Origin: Jaltomata sinuosa
Lineage: Eukaryota; Streptophyta; Magnoliopsida; Solanales; Solanaceae
Direction: 5' to 3'
NCBI GenBank assembly: GCA_003996215.1
Contig: QJPP01003120.1
Location: 62,001 to 126,000, forward strand
DNA: 64,000 bases
A model generated the notes under the pieces. The model saw only the letters and a program-made list of their open reading frames with translations. It was not told the origin of the DNA and did no database searches. Below, piece after piece: positions 32,936 to 44,117 of the stretch (positions are counted from its first letter, which is position 1; each line of letters opens with the position of its first letter). The position numbers and the translations under genes are program-made.

Positions 32936-35661
32936 TATCACGACCCAAAATCAAGTTGTGATGTTGCTTACATAACCCCCCGATAGGCAAGCCAACCTAA
33001 GAATACGAAAGTATAGTAAAATAGTTTAAATAATGAAATATGGGAGGGAATCATACAAGAAAGGAGCCAACAATATATATACATACCAACAACAATAAAT
33101 ATACAAAATGGCCCCAAAGTGACTGAGAAGACAAAACATCTACAAGACTAACCCTGGACCTTGTATCACTGATACAAGAGCGTCTAAAGTAGGAATAACT
33201 ATACAACAAGTGTTGTCTCTCCAAAATACAAAAATATAGACAAATATGTAGATGGAAAGCATTAAAGGATCTACAAATGTCAGGATCTCACCGCGATCGG
33301 AACATCAGCTGGCCACGAATGACTAGAGGGTCAACAAAGGTGGCTCGTACTAGGTGTCGTATCAAAAAAAATGCAGAGTGTAGTATGAGTACCAAAATAA
33401 TGGGTACTCGGAAGGCATCATAGGCCAATCAAGCTCAGAAAGATAATATATATTATTAGATACAAGAAAGTAAACTAGCTACAGGGATCTACCTAAATCT
33501 AGTTATCAACAAAAAATAGAACTAGCTACACCGACGATGAAGATAATAATGATAATTAAGGCAAAGTAACTTCAAGTACATATAAGTAATGCAATGAAAT
33601 GCAATGCATCATGAGATGATATGATGTGGGATATGGCTAATGCAGAAAGTAAAACTCAGTATCTGGTACCCAGGTGCCCGAAATGTAACGTCGAGCTCAT
33701 TAACAAATGCATAAAAGTAAAACCCCGATATGTGCTCCTCGAGCTGCCTAAAATTATGCCTTGGACTCATCAACAGGAAAGTAAAATAAAGAAAATATCT
33801 AGAAGTATCCCTCGGACAAGCATAAACAGTGGTACTTCCCTTTCTTTCAAAAACCAGTGGTTAAGTAAAAATCTCATGTTTGAATCAAAAACCTTATATT
33901 TTCATCAGTTCCAAACCATTTGCCAAGTAATGCAGTGTGAGATATGATGCCAAATTTAGAGAAATACCAAATCAACCAGGGTAAAATACCCTCTAAACAA
34001 GATGACTAACCTGGAACTGCATTTGGCCTACGCAATGGCCTCGGGCCCATAAATACACAAATACATTAATAAATAAATAAGCAGGAAAAACTAGTAAAAG
34101 TACCTACTCTACTTCTAAAACCTTCCTAACTCATTCTATGGATTCTAGGCTAGCCACAACAACTCTATAAGCTCCTATTCTAAGGATAAACATGGTAGAG
34201 CTATTCTACAGTCTCAAAGATGGCCAAAAAGAGATGAAAACAAGATTTAAGCCTAATTCTAACCTAAACCTAGCCTAACTTTCAAGAAAATCATAACATA
34301 TAAAATCTAACTAAGCCAAATCTAAAATAATAAAACTCTAACCTACCTCAGGGCCAAACTACAAATATGAACTGTCACTTATGTTCCTTCTCTTTTTGAA
34401 CAGTCTCAAAATGCTTCCATATTATCAAGAATATAATCCAGGTTCCAAGATGAGAAGAATGACACCCATATTGTTATACATAAATTGGGGTTGGAAATTA
34501 GGTCATAAAATGACCTAAGGGGCCCACGCAATGAAACAGAAAACAAATTTTACATTTTTTCAAAACGAGTTTATAAATCCATTCCCAAAATTTGAGCGCG
34601 AACAAGACTCATTTCGGGGCCCAAAACATCACTGAAGCCCCCTTTGATCAAGAATTTTGAAGCAAGGAATTAATCAGAAATTTAACGGAAATAACATGAA
34701 TTAAATGATGGAAAAGGAATAGGGGACTAGGAGGGACTTACCAGAATTGCTAGGAGGGAGTTGAATCTTGGAACCAATGCTTGAAGCTTAATGGAGAAAT
34801 TCAATTTTATAAAGGAGAAAATGAAGTTTGAATCATATATAGTTGCAAGGCCACGCTAATGTGCATGCGGCCAGGCCAACGCGCATGCAGCCTCATGCAC
34901 GCAGTCAGGCACTTTCACACGTACAAGGCAGGCAGAGGCAAGAGTACGTGCCTCTTCTGCATGCACGCAGGTTGGCCACCATGAAAGCGACGAAAAATGC
35001 ACACAGGCTGGCCACCTTGCACACGGGCATCCCATGCGCAGCCAAAGCCCCGCACTAGCAAAGGCCACAGGGAGGAAAAGCCCCTTCTTTGTGCATGCAG
35101 CTAACCCATCACGCACGCGAAGGGTTGGCTACTATTGCAACAACAACCAACAACAATAATACTTTAGCAACTTAAAATGTCACCGGATGGACCCTCGGGA
35201 TTCATTCGAGGTTCCACGGATGCAAATGAACTATGCTACTCTACTAAAAAGGCATTCTAGACTTAGCGGAACTGGTGAAAATCCTAATAGAATCATTTTA
35301 ATTAAAAATAGGCCCCATGCCTAAAAACAAACTTTTACCAAAATCGAACCCAATAGCCCAAAATGAGTTTGGAAGCCTCAGGACCCAAATAAAAGGTCCC
35401 TCTAGCCCAAAGTCAACATTTCGGAGCTAACAGAACTGATGGAATTTCCATCCAAGACCGTCTTCTCTAAATGTTGACCAAAGTCAATACTACCAGTCTT
35501 AAGAGTTACTAAATAATAAAATAAGCTTAAAACACAAATAAACTTCCCGAGAACCAAACCGTCAGTACTGACAAGTCATAAATGACCTGTAACCACTGTG
35601 AGAAAGCTTAAAATATGGAAAAAACACAAAAAACAAGGAAATGACCTAGAGGGTCATTATA
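32936..35661 (-). mobile_element. F 5' LTR (2.7 kb)
   Basis: Begins TATCACGACCC (the terminal CA on the minus strand has decayed to TA) and ends GGGTCATTATA. Same LTR design as TK2 but clearly another family. A word cluster lies at 34847-35120. Small ORFs at 33621-33947 and 34843-35058 look incidental. Confidence 0.82.
34835..35120 (-). promoter_or_regulatory. GC-rich word cluster and TATA-like box, F 5' LTR
   Basis: Variants of GTGCATGCGGCCAGGCC, CACGCAGGTTGGCCACC and CACACGGGCATCCCATGCG. On the minus strand a TATATAT tract (34835-34841) follows the cluster directly, which fits a core promoter. Confidence 0.5.
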
Positions 35662-36177
35662 GGTCACCATATTTCCGCACTTTACCTAACTCGCTTAAAA
35701 CTATTATGCTATGTAAACAATTTTCCACTCGAATTCATTTCACACAATGTCTCTTCGGTGAGACCTTTGAATGACATGGGCGAACCAAAACATCAAGAAC
35801 GAATCAATTTTTCTTTACACACCATTCCCCAACTTGGGGAAAACTTTATCTAAGAAGGTCCTTATAAGGGCTCCTGATATCCAGAAGATTAAAGAATTAA
35901 ACATCGGTACATGAATCGATGAAACATAATGCATAACCATGTTGGACTGCTACAACAAGCAAGATTCTCGCTATAGCGAGATCTCTACAATGATAAAAAT
36001 GTTCGCTATAGCAAGGAATAAGACATATTAAAGGAAGGAAAATGGTTCATTTCCTCACTTTGCAAAACTAACTTCCCACATATACTTTCAAAATACTCTC
36101 AACCCAAGTGCTCTCCTCATCGATTTATAAGGTAAATCCCTCTTTTATCGCTTTATATCATGCTTACAACAATATAT
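35662..36177. other. Unassigned repeat sequence, probably ATH1 interior
   Basis: No coding sequence seen. It contains a 16-bp perfect palindrome, TCTCGCTATAGCGAGA (35966-35981), and a half copy, TTCGCTATAGCAAGG, near 36001. These words recur at 37136-37245 and 38031-38113, so the stretch probably belongs to the same element as the ORF3 relic. Confidence 0.4.
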
Positions 36178-36750
36178 TAGGGGTGGGCATAAATAGCAAA
36201 AAACCGAACCGAACTGAACTAATTCAGTTTTTCGGTTCGGTTTCAGTTCTATTTTTAAAAAAAAATTTGGTATTCGATTCAGTTTTCGGTTTTAGGATAC
36301 CGGGTTTTTCGGTTTAACCAATTTTTTTTAATTTTTTTTCCAGACAACCAAAAACAGAAAATGACTTATTTTCATCCTACCAAGCCCACTCTTTTAAGTT
36401 TCTGAAAACTCTAAATTAAACTCTTGCATTGTTACTCTTTTTTTTTTGGGCCTCAGGTAGGCCCAGCTCTCCTTGGGCCTATTTTTATACATTCTGTCTC
36501 TTAGTGGACTTGTAATACATCACGTAAAGTAGCAGTTCCCATAGAATTTGGTACCTAAAGAAAGAAGAGAAAACCGATCCATTAAGAAGGCCCAGAACCG
36601 AAAAAACTGAAATTGATAAATCGAAACCGAACCGAACTGAATTTGGAAAAACTGAACCGAACCAAATTAATTTTGGTTCGGTTTTTGGTACCCCTTTCTC
36701 ATAACCGAAAACAGAAAAAACTGAACCGAATAACCGAATGCCCACCCCTA
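36178..36750. mobile_element. Non-autonomous TIR transposon (hAT-like), foldback type
   Basis: Ends are TAGGGGTGGGCAT and ATGCCCACCCCTA, perfect terminal inverted repeats. Inside, CCGAACCGAAC-type and CGGTTCGGTTT-type tracts pair from both sides, so the element can fold on itself. A TATATTA/TATATTG near-repeat flanks it, an imperfect candidate target duplication. No transposase ORF. The hAT assignment is tentative, from remembered GGGGTGGGCA ends in plants. Confidence 0.6.
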
Positions 36751-37593
36751 TATTGTATCACATCATTATGTGCCTATTTTACTTGATTTTGAACCAAAAA
36801 TATGGCTTGGGGTATGGGTTAATCTTGTCCTTGTTGGGAAGAAATTTCATAGCATTCCCACTAGATTGACATACTCAACTTGTTTACAATGCCTCATATG
36901 TAGTTGCCACAGAGTTCATGGAGTCCTAGACTCGAAAATGTGGTAGGGTAGTAGAAAATTTTTTCAAAAAATTTCAATTGCTTGGAGCTAAATTCAGAGT
37001 CTTTAATAACCATAAAATTGTGAAATAAGTGTTGAGCACTAATAGTTCAAGCCTGATCTATGAGAAAACTTGATAAAATGGAGCACATTTGAAAAATCAC
37101 CATTTTTGAAATGGTTGGCTAGCTTGAGAGGATGGCCTCGCTACAGCAAGGATTGCCTTTATTGTGGCGAGTTTATCGTAGCAGACCGGCCTCATCGTAG
37201 CGACCTTGCTGCAGTGGGAAAACATCCACTACAGCAAAGACGCTGAGGCAGAAAGCCTGCTCGGGGTTGGAAAATTTTCCAATCAATTCTTTTTGGCTTC
37301 CTAGCTTCATTTCCTTATCCCTGGTTATAATTTTTGAACTTTCAATTTCACAATTATTTTCATTTCTACATAGATCATTATCATGGCCACCGGTGATGAA
37401 TGGGATTTTATAAGGTTTGCAAATTTACAAAGCCAAAGGTGATATGTTAAGTAGAGGCTCAAGGGGTTCACTCAGGAGAGAAGATTCCTAGGGTTCACTC
37501 CTGTGGGGAATTCTTAGAGATTGGAGATAGAGGAGGACACGCCAGAGTTCTAACACTGGTTGAGGGATATCAGGTGGTTACAACTAGTACAAT
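36751..37593 (+). other. Unassigned sequence upstream of an ORF3-like start
   Basis: Non-coding for most of its length. A cluster of GCTACAGCAAGG, TCGTAGC and GTAGCGACC words lies at 37136-37245. An ATG at 37383 opens a short frame (MATGDEWDFIRFANLQSQR) that meets a stop, and the sequence is cut at 37593 by an LTR fragment. The arrangement resembles the spacer before ORF3 in ATH2. Confidence 0.4.
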
Positions 37594-38030
37594 GTCACGA
37601 CCCAACTACCAGGCCATGTGGGCACTTACTCTAAATCACCTAGATAGCAGAACCTATACAACCCGATTTAAAATAGGTATGCATAAGTAATTAAGAAAAC
37701 AAAACTTTATCTTTCGTATGTAAAAACAGTTACATAACTTTGAGTACAATGCAATCTTTTACAAAATTCAAATTAAACCCTCCGTAGAACTAGTCTATAC
37801 AAGTAAAAAAGCTTCTAAGAGAAGTGCAATAGCAAACAAGACACAACTTCAACCATAGGAAAAGAGATGTAGAAGCTGTTGGATATCACCGTCGTCTTTT
37901 CCTTGGAACATCACTGATCCTGCAACAGACTATACCAGAAGGTATAGCAAGAGTAGTATCAGTACAAACAACATGTACTGGTAGGCATCATTGATCGACC
38001 TACTATATTAGTGGAGCAAGGCCTCTATAG
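37594..38030 (-). mobile_element. Chromovirus LTR fragment
   Basis: Begins TGTCACGACCC like the minus-strand Tekay LTR ends and carries a similar GTACTGGTAGGCATCATTGA passage (compare GTACTCGGAAGGCATCATAG near 33405). It ends without the expected GGGTCATTACA, so it is truncated. The right border is approximate. Confidence 0.5.
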
Positions 38031-38113
38031 AGATGACGCCATAGCAGAGAAATTCCCACTATAGCATCATCGCCATAGCGGGAGACAGCCTACTATAGCG
38101 GGAGGCTGCAGGG
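38031..38113. repeat. Word cluster CTATAGCGGGAG before ORF3
   Basis: CCACTATAGCATC, CGCCATAGCGGGAGA and CTACTATAGCGGGAGG in close succession, related to the words at 35966 and 37136. Located just upstream of the ORF3 relic. Confidence 0.55.
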
Positions 38114-38179
38114 TCAGGAATTGACTTTCTTTGAACTTTGATTTTTCTTGCATCTTACAAGTTCTAATCCAACAATTTG

Positions 38180-39405
38180 TTAATCTTATAGAAACAACAA
38201 CTCAATGGATGAAAACTAAGAACATATTCCACCTTATGAGAAGTTTCCCGATGATGCTAGTTGGGAGAGATTCTGGAACTACTGGAGGACTGGTCTTTCC
38301 AATGAGAGGGCTTTTAACATGAGGGGTGTGGCAGAAAAGGCAAGGGCATTCTATCTCAAGCTCCAGGAGTTTGACTAGGGCCCATTGGTGGAGGATCTCC
38401 CTTCTGGGCATTAAGGCAGGGTAAGGGAGTTCTATGCCATACTCCCCACCGTACTTTTGCATGAATTCATATCTGAGGAGTGGATATCCTCATGGATGTC
38501 CAAACCATAAATGAGGTACTAGGAGTGACTAATGTCTCAAATGTTGTTTTTAAAGCTAAGCTTTGGGAGTGGGATATGAAATGGCTTCAATATACTTTAG
38601 TAGAGGAGGATTTCAGGGACCAAGCCTATTGGCCCACTGCTGAGGGCATCACGAGCACTTACTTCTCAACCGGTGCTAAGAGATGGCTGAATCTGGTATC
38701 CCAGAGGATTCATCTATCGGGCAACCTTACAACCATGACCTATCCCCAGGCTTTGGTAATGTCTTGTGCTATATAGGGCATTCAACTAAATATGGAAGTG
38801 AAGATTATGTCAGAGTGGAAGGACTTCTACCGGGGCACCAAGAAGGGCCCCTTCCTTCCGGTCCAGTGTTTGCATTGTGTAGGCAATTTATGGTGCTCGA
38901 GGATTACACCAACATGGAGGTAGAAATGGATGTCACCTTTAAACATCTTCAAGTGAAGGTAGTCACTACCAAAGGGAATAATAGGAAGGTGGGTGAGGCA
39001 AAGTATAGTCAGGCTACCGAGGGCACTGATGTGGATGATGATGATCCTGCCCATCCTTCCCAGTCCTAGCCCTCGATCTCCAGTAGTTGCTTAGAGGAGG
39101 ACTTGGTCGCGATTAGGCAATTCATGAAGGGTGACCCTGTCGAAGCGGCAACCCTACCTCCCCCTAGTCAAGACTATGCAGTGCTCCTCAGGGAGCTTGA
39201 TGAGGAGAAAAGGAAGAGGTGCTCCTGGGACCGCATGCTTGCATGGATGTGGAGGACCATAAAGGTCATGTTCAGTTGTGCAGTCCTTGATCAAGAGCTT
39301 CCCCAGATCGAGCCAAAGGACTTGCAGGAGTTCCCTTTCCTGAGCAAAACTGAGGCTGAGGACCCCGTCCCTACAACCCCTGATAGTGATGAGGCATCCA
39401 GCTAG
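38180..39405 (+). pseudogene. ATH1 ORF3 (env-position, plant-transposon-protein type)
   Basis: Readable pieces change frame: YEKFPDDASWERFWNYW and VREFYAILPTV near 38200-38460; 38480-38776 with FSTGAKRWLNLVSQRI, then MTYPQALVMSCAI; and 38683-39405, with a stop at 39067-39069, giving FMVLEDYTNMEVEMD and CSWDRMLAWMWRTIKVMF. The middle piece fits the putative plant transposon protein domain found in the env position of Athila elements. Its role there is unknown. A related ORF lies at 60038-61655. The hydrophobic end could be a membrane segment but is not convincing. Confidence 0.72.
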
Positions 39406-39595
39406 AACCTCTCCCCCCTCTTATATTTTATTTACTATTTTTGGGTTTTGCCCCCATTTGGGGCATGTACTAGACATTGGTTTCCCCTTCCTTTTTCCTT
39501 TTAATTATCGCATATGGATGCTAGTTTAATGACATTATTAACCTAATATGCATGCTAAGTTATTTTTAAGTAATTTCTATTATTTTTGTAGTAGT
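39406..39595 (+). other. ATH1 3' non-coding sequence
   Basis: AT-rich sequence after the ORF3 stop with no gene seen. It ends at GTAGT (39591-39595), the presumed target duplication of ATH2, whose partner lies beyond the window. Confidence 0.5.
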
Positions 39596-41018
39596 TGATA
39601 AGTTGATAATCTACCAACTTATTGAGCCTTTATTCATGAATTATTGCCATGTTTAACGAGATTTAGAGGTAGTTATTGCATTTATTGATAAGATACAGGT
39701 ACTCTTGGTCAAGAGTAGAAAATAAAGGAATTGAACCCAAAGAGCTAAAAAAAAGTTGAAGTGTGAATGAGATTAAAAACAAGGAAGAATATGCCGAGAG
39801 GTGCAGCTGTTGTGCGACCCATACAAGGCGACATGCAGTCTGCACCTCCCTTCACATATCACCACCAAGGCAAGTGGCATCACTAGTTAGAGAAGACAGA
39901 GACATGTGACACATAATGCGTGGTACAACTGTATGTCGTGTTACACGTTGCATCACACAACTCCTAAAGGGCAATTTTGTCAAATTTCAAGTGACGCATT
40001 GGGAAGCTTCTAAAACCTATTTTTGAGTGTGTACCTGATAGTTTTGGATAGTTTTTAGTTCATAGCTTTTGAATAGAGAATAGAACCCAAGGAAGATAGA
40101 GAGAGTACTCTTTCTCTTCATCTTCTACACTTGAATTCACCATTTTCCTACTAAATTGAGCTTGGATTTGGATTTTAGCTTAATTACGAATGGAAGTATG
40201 ATTACCCGATTGGTATATTCTCTTATTTCCTTAGTATGAGTAGCTAATTTCGTTGTCTAGGGATATGTGTATGATGGATATTTGAATTTGGGTATGGGTC
40301 TTGTTTAATTAAGCTTATAATTGATGAATTGTTATGGGTCTATTAAATTCCTCAAGTTTTTATCATAAAATTGATGGTTGCAAATATTAATTGAGTTTTC
40401 TTAATTATGTTCTTGCTTGAAAGAGGGGTTCAAAATTCAGATAGGAATTCAATAGTGGGAATTTGAAATTTCCACCTTAGATTGAGTCTTGAAATAGCTT
40501 AATCGACGGAAACTCTCATCTAAGAGGCTAAGCTAGAAATAGTATGACTTACCCAAGCAATTGAATTGGTTGGTTTGTGTTAAAACCTATGGTGCTTGAA
40601 CAGATACCATAGGATATATATTCGTCGGATCGATAGATTAACGAATATGACTAAAACCAATGCTACCTGTATCATTAATCGAGAATTTGCTTAATTAATC
40701 AAGTAACCTAACCTTTTGAAGAATTCCATCAGAAGCATACCCCTAGTCTTCCTCTCATTGATTACAGATCTTTTGTTTACATTGCATTTTTGTGTTGATA
40801 CCAAAGTTGCTACGTAAATTTCCCTTTCCAATTCCCTCAATCTTTACTTTTAGATTATTTGAACATTTGCTCTCTTTGTGATTATTTTTTGATGATATTT
40901 TAGCAAATCATTACTCCACTCTTTGTGGATTCAACCCCGACATTCATTGGGTTACTTATTTGTTTTGCTTTGATGATTTCTACTACTTCTTTCAGGAGAG
41001 TGCTTTTGAGCGTCATCA
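39596..41018 (+). mobile_element. ATH2 5' LTR
   Basis: Begins TGATAAGTTGATAATC and ends CGTCATCA. The first 200 bases reappear at 63795-64000 as the 3' LTR. The TGAT...ATCA ends and the primer site type match ATH3 and Athila elements. A word cluster lies at 39798-39965 (GTGCGACCC, GTGACACATAATGCGTGG, TGTCGTGTTACACG). No ORF of note. Confidence 0.88.
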
Positions 41019-41022
41019 AAAA

Positions 41023-41040
41023 TAGCACCATTGTCGAGGA
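41023..41040 (+). other. ATH2 primer binding site (tRNA-Asp), decayed
   Basis: TAGCACCATTGTCGAGGA compared with TGGCGCCGTTGCCGGGGA, the complement of the plant tRNA-Asp 3' end. All five differences are G-to-A or C-to-T transitions. Confidence 0.75.
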
Positions 41041-41141
41041 GTAATTTTTGAATTGCCAATTGATTGTCGTTTGAGTTCACTTTATTGAGTGTTTATTCAT
41101 TTTACCTTTTTGTTATTTGTGATTGTTTGGATAGGGTGCCC

Positions 41142-43536
41142 ATGAGTGAAGTGGGCGACCAAGAAAGCATAGACGCGGATCATGAGCTCGTGGTCCACGA
41201 TAGTGTAGGTGTAATCCATCTACCACCCATTGTTAAGAACATCGTATTTCATATTACGAGCACTATGCTCCACTTGATTCAGATGAAGGGTCTATTCAGA
41301 GGGTTGGCACATGAGGACATCAAACGACATATTCCAAATATCATTGAGATATGTCAATCCTTTAACATCAACCATATTTCGCAAGAGTCCATTCGGCTAT
41401 ATTTGTTTCCCTTCTCTCTTATGAGGGAAGCGATGGCTTGGCTTGAAGAGCTCGGAGGGATCTATTACTATATGGAATAGATTGGTTAAGCATTTTTGGT
41501 GCGGTTCTTTTTGCCCTCGCAAATGATGAAATTGAGGGATGACATTACTAACTTCCTCCAACTATCGGATAAGCCATTGCATGAAGCATGGCTAAGGGTC
41601 AACCAGAAGCTCTTGATGTGTCCCAATCATGGCTTGCCCGATAATTTCCTACTCTAAAGTTTCTATCAAACCTTGAATTCAATGAAAAAATCTGTGGCAA
41701 ATAACCTTGCGGGTGGAACATTTATGAACCAACAATATGGTATTGCCTCGGCTCTTCTAGAGCGGATGACAAAGACAAATCATGCATGGCATACTAGAGA
41801 GGCTGATGTCTCTTCGCGGGTGACTTCGTCCATTATGATGAGTGAAATGAGGTGAAAGAACAAAGAGAGAGATGAAACAATAGCCAAGATATAAACGTAA
41901 ATTGATCTAATGGCTAAACATGTGATGGGGGCTAGAAATACAAGTGTGAATTCTATGGGGACTTATGGTTCTAGAGCTCATGATGAAAGTGTGTACTCTT
42001 CCACGGATTAGAAGTTGTGTTATCTTGCGGTGGGCTCTCAACCTAGATACTAAGGTACCAACCAAGGTCTTTGGCATCCGAGGGATGAGAACCAAGCTTA
42101 GAACTATTCCAAAGGAAATTAATAGATAGAGAAGGATCAAGGTAGGGACCGTGATGGTCCATGGCATGAATGCGAGAGAGACGGTGATTTTTATAACCAC
42201 CATAGTACCAATCTTTATGTGCCTACTCCAAAGGCCGATATTCCTCCCTACCAACGAATGGTGAGTAACCTCAGACACTCTAAAATTGAAGATATATTGC
42301 AAAAGGTGTTGCAAAGAGTAGAGTTGATGGACAATAGGGTGAAAGAGTTGAAAAGGTGAGTTGTCCACTCTTTACCAAATGGTGAGTTCCCATTCAAAAT
42401 CTATTAAGCACCATGAGGCACAAATGAACCACCGATCTTCACAAATTAATCCTCGGATGAAGGGGACACTTCCAAGTGACACAACGGCAAACCTGAAGAA
42501 CGATGGCCATGTGATGGCAATAGTCACTAGGAGTGGATGAATGTGTAATGGGGTGAAGAATCCAGCTATTGAGATTGTTAGGGAGCCAAATGATAAAATA
42601 GAAGAGGAGATTGTGATTGATAACAAAGTTGATGAAATTTTGATTGTTGGGGTGAAGCCTAGTGCACGCAACATGAATTCAAATGATGATGATCCACATA
42701 AAGAGAAGGATGAGACCGGCTCACCTTCTCAAATTGCTATTGATATTGAAGAGGATGCTACAAGTGTGCCTAAAGGACCCCCTCCATACCCTCAGAGATT
42801 AGCCAATAAAAAGGAAGATGCCCAATTCAAAAAGTTTGTTGACATGTTCAGCAAACTAGCCATTAACATTTCTTTGGTTGATGCTCTTACACAAATATCG
42901 GGGTATGCAAAGTTTATGAAGGAGCTTTTGAAAAAGAAGCGAGTTGTTGAAGTAGGGATGGTGGAAGTGTCCCACAGTTGTAGCACGGTGATGACAAGCA
43001 ATATTGCCCCCAAAAGGGAAGATGCCGGAGCCTTCACGATCCCATGTACTATCGGCGCGTTTTTGTTTTAAAAGGCATTATGTGATCTCATCTTAAGTAT
43101 AAACTTGATGCCCCTTGTGATTTTCAAGAAGTTAAGCTTAGGTACCCCTAGGCATATACCAATGAGATTACTAATGGACGATTATTCAATTAAATGCCTG
43201 ATGGAGATATTTTTTGATATGTTAGTCAAGGTGGACAAGTTCATCCTACTGGCTGACTTTGTTGTATTGGATTAGGAAGTCGATCTTGAGGTGCCCATCA
43301 TATTAGGGCAACTATTATTGGACATTGGGAGAGATCTTGTTGATGTGGTGCTAGGAGAGCTCAAGTTCCACATGGGGAGCGAAGAGGTGACATTCAATGT
43401 ATGCCAACCTACCAAACCACCAGACAAATTCAGGGTAGTGTCGATGATCAACACCGAGGGCAAGTTGGTTGAAGCCCTTGGTGAGTGTGAGATGAAGGAG
43501 GTACCTGAATCTTGGGTGTTGTCCATTTGGCAATAA
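41142..43536 (+). pseudogene. ATH2 gag-protease
   Basis: ATG at 41142 opens MSEVGDQESIDADHELVV. The gag core (ITSTMLHLIQMKGLFRGLAH, then LYLFPFSLMREAMAWLEEL) stops at 41478-41480 and is frame-broken to 41660. NLAGGTFMNQQYGIASALLE and TKTNHAWHTREAD follow, then decayed sequence. 42541-43071 gives KGPPPYPQRLANKKEDAQF and GAFTIPCTIG, ending at a stop. The protease comes next: CDLILSINLMPL replaces the CDLGASINLMPL of ATH3, so the catalytic D-x-G motif is lost. A TAG splits VVLD from VDLEVPIILG. Orthologous to ATH3's gag-protease but far more decayed. Confidence 0.85.
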
Positions 43537-43773
43537 GATGAGATGATGAAGCTTTTGAGGAAGCACTTCCATCACTTTGGATGGGCCACACCAATCAGAT
43601 TGGCATGCTTTCGGGACATGATTGAAAGTTGAGGTACTATCATCAATTCAACCCAAGTAATTTTACTTTTTATTTTTGTTACCTTTTGTTGTTTTTGGCT
43701 TAATTTAGGAATGCAAGGAGATGGAAAAATGACTAAGTGGATGAAAAGCACTGGAAAGAAGGTGCAAAGTGTC

Positions 43774-44009
43774 GTGCGAATCGCACCTACCATTATGTGG
43801 ATCGCACAGGGCACCGCACTTCCAAATAAGTAAACTAGAAGAAAAAGAAAAATTCAAAGGTGACATTCGATAGGTGGTGCAGATCACACCACCAGTTCTG
43901 TATGTCGCACCTCTATCGCACCATGAATCAGAAACTGGGCAAAGTTGGGTTTAAAATCATCGCGTACGAAGCAATGTGCGACCCGCACATGTGAAGGTGC
44001 GAATCGCAC
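43774..44009 (+). promoter_or_regulatory. GTGCGAATCGCAC cluster (ATH2 spacer)
   Basis: GTGCGAATCGCAC at 43774-43786 and again at 43997-44009, with GTGCGACCCGCAC at 43976-43988 and looser copies between. Each is nearly its own reverse complement. Confidence 0.6.
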
Positions 44010-44110
44010 ATTGTGGCGCACTTAGGTAAGTTTTCAAAAAAAAATTGACCACCCATTGATCGACCCGACCCAAAAACCAACTCGCAACCTTTCTTTTTCT
44101 TTTTCTTCAC

Positions 44111-44117
44111 TATAAAC
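44111..44117 (+). promoter_or_regulatory. TATA-like box in ATH2 spacer
   Basis: TATAAAC about 100 bp after the word cluster, followed by a C/T-rich leader. ATH3's LTR has TATAAATA about 73 bp after its cluster. May mark an internal promoter for ORF3; untested. Confidence 0.35.
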
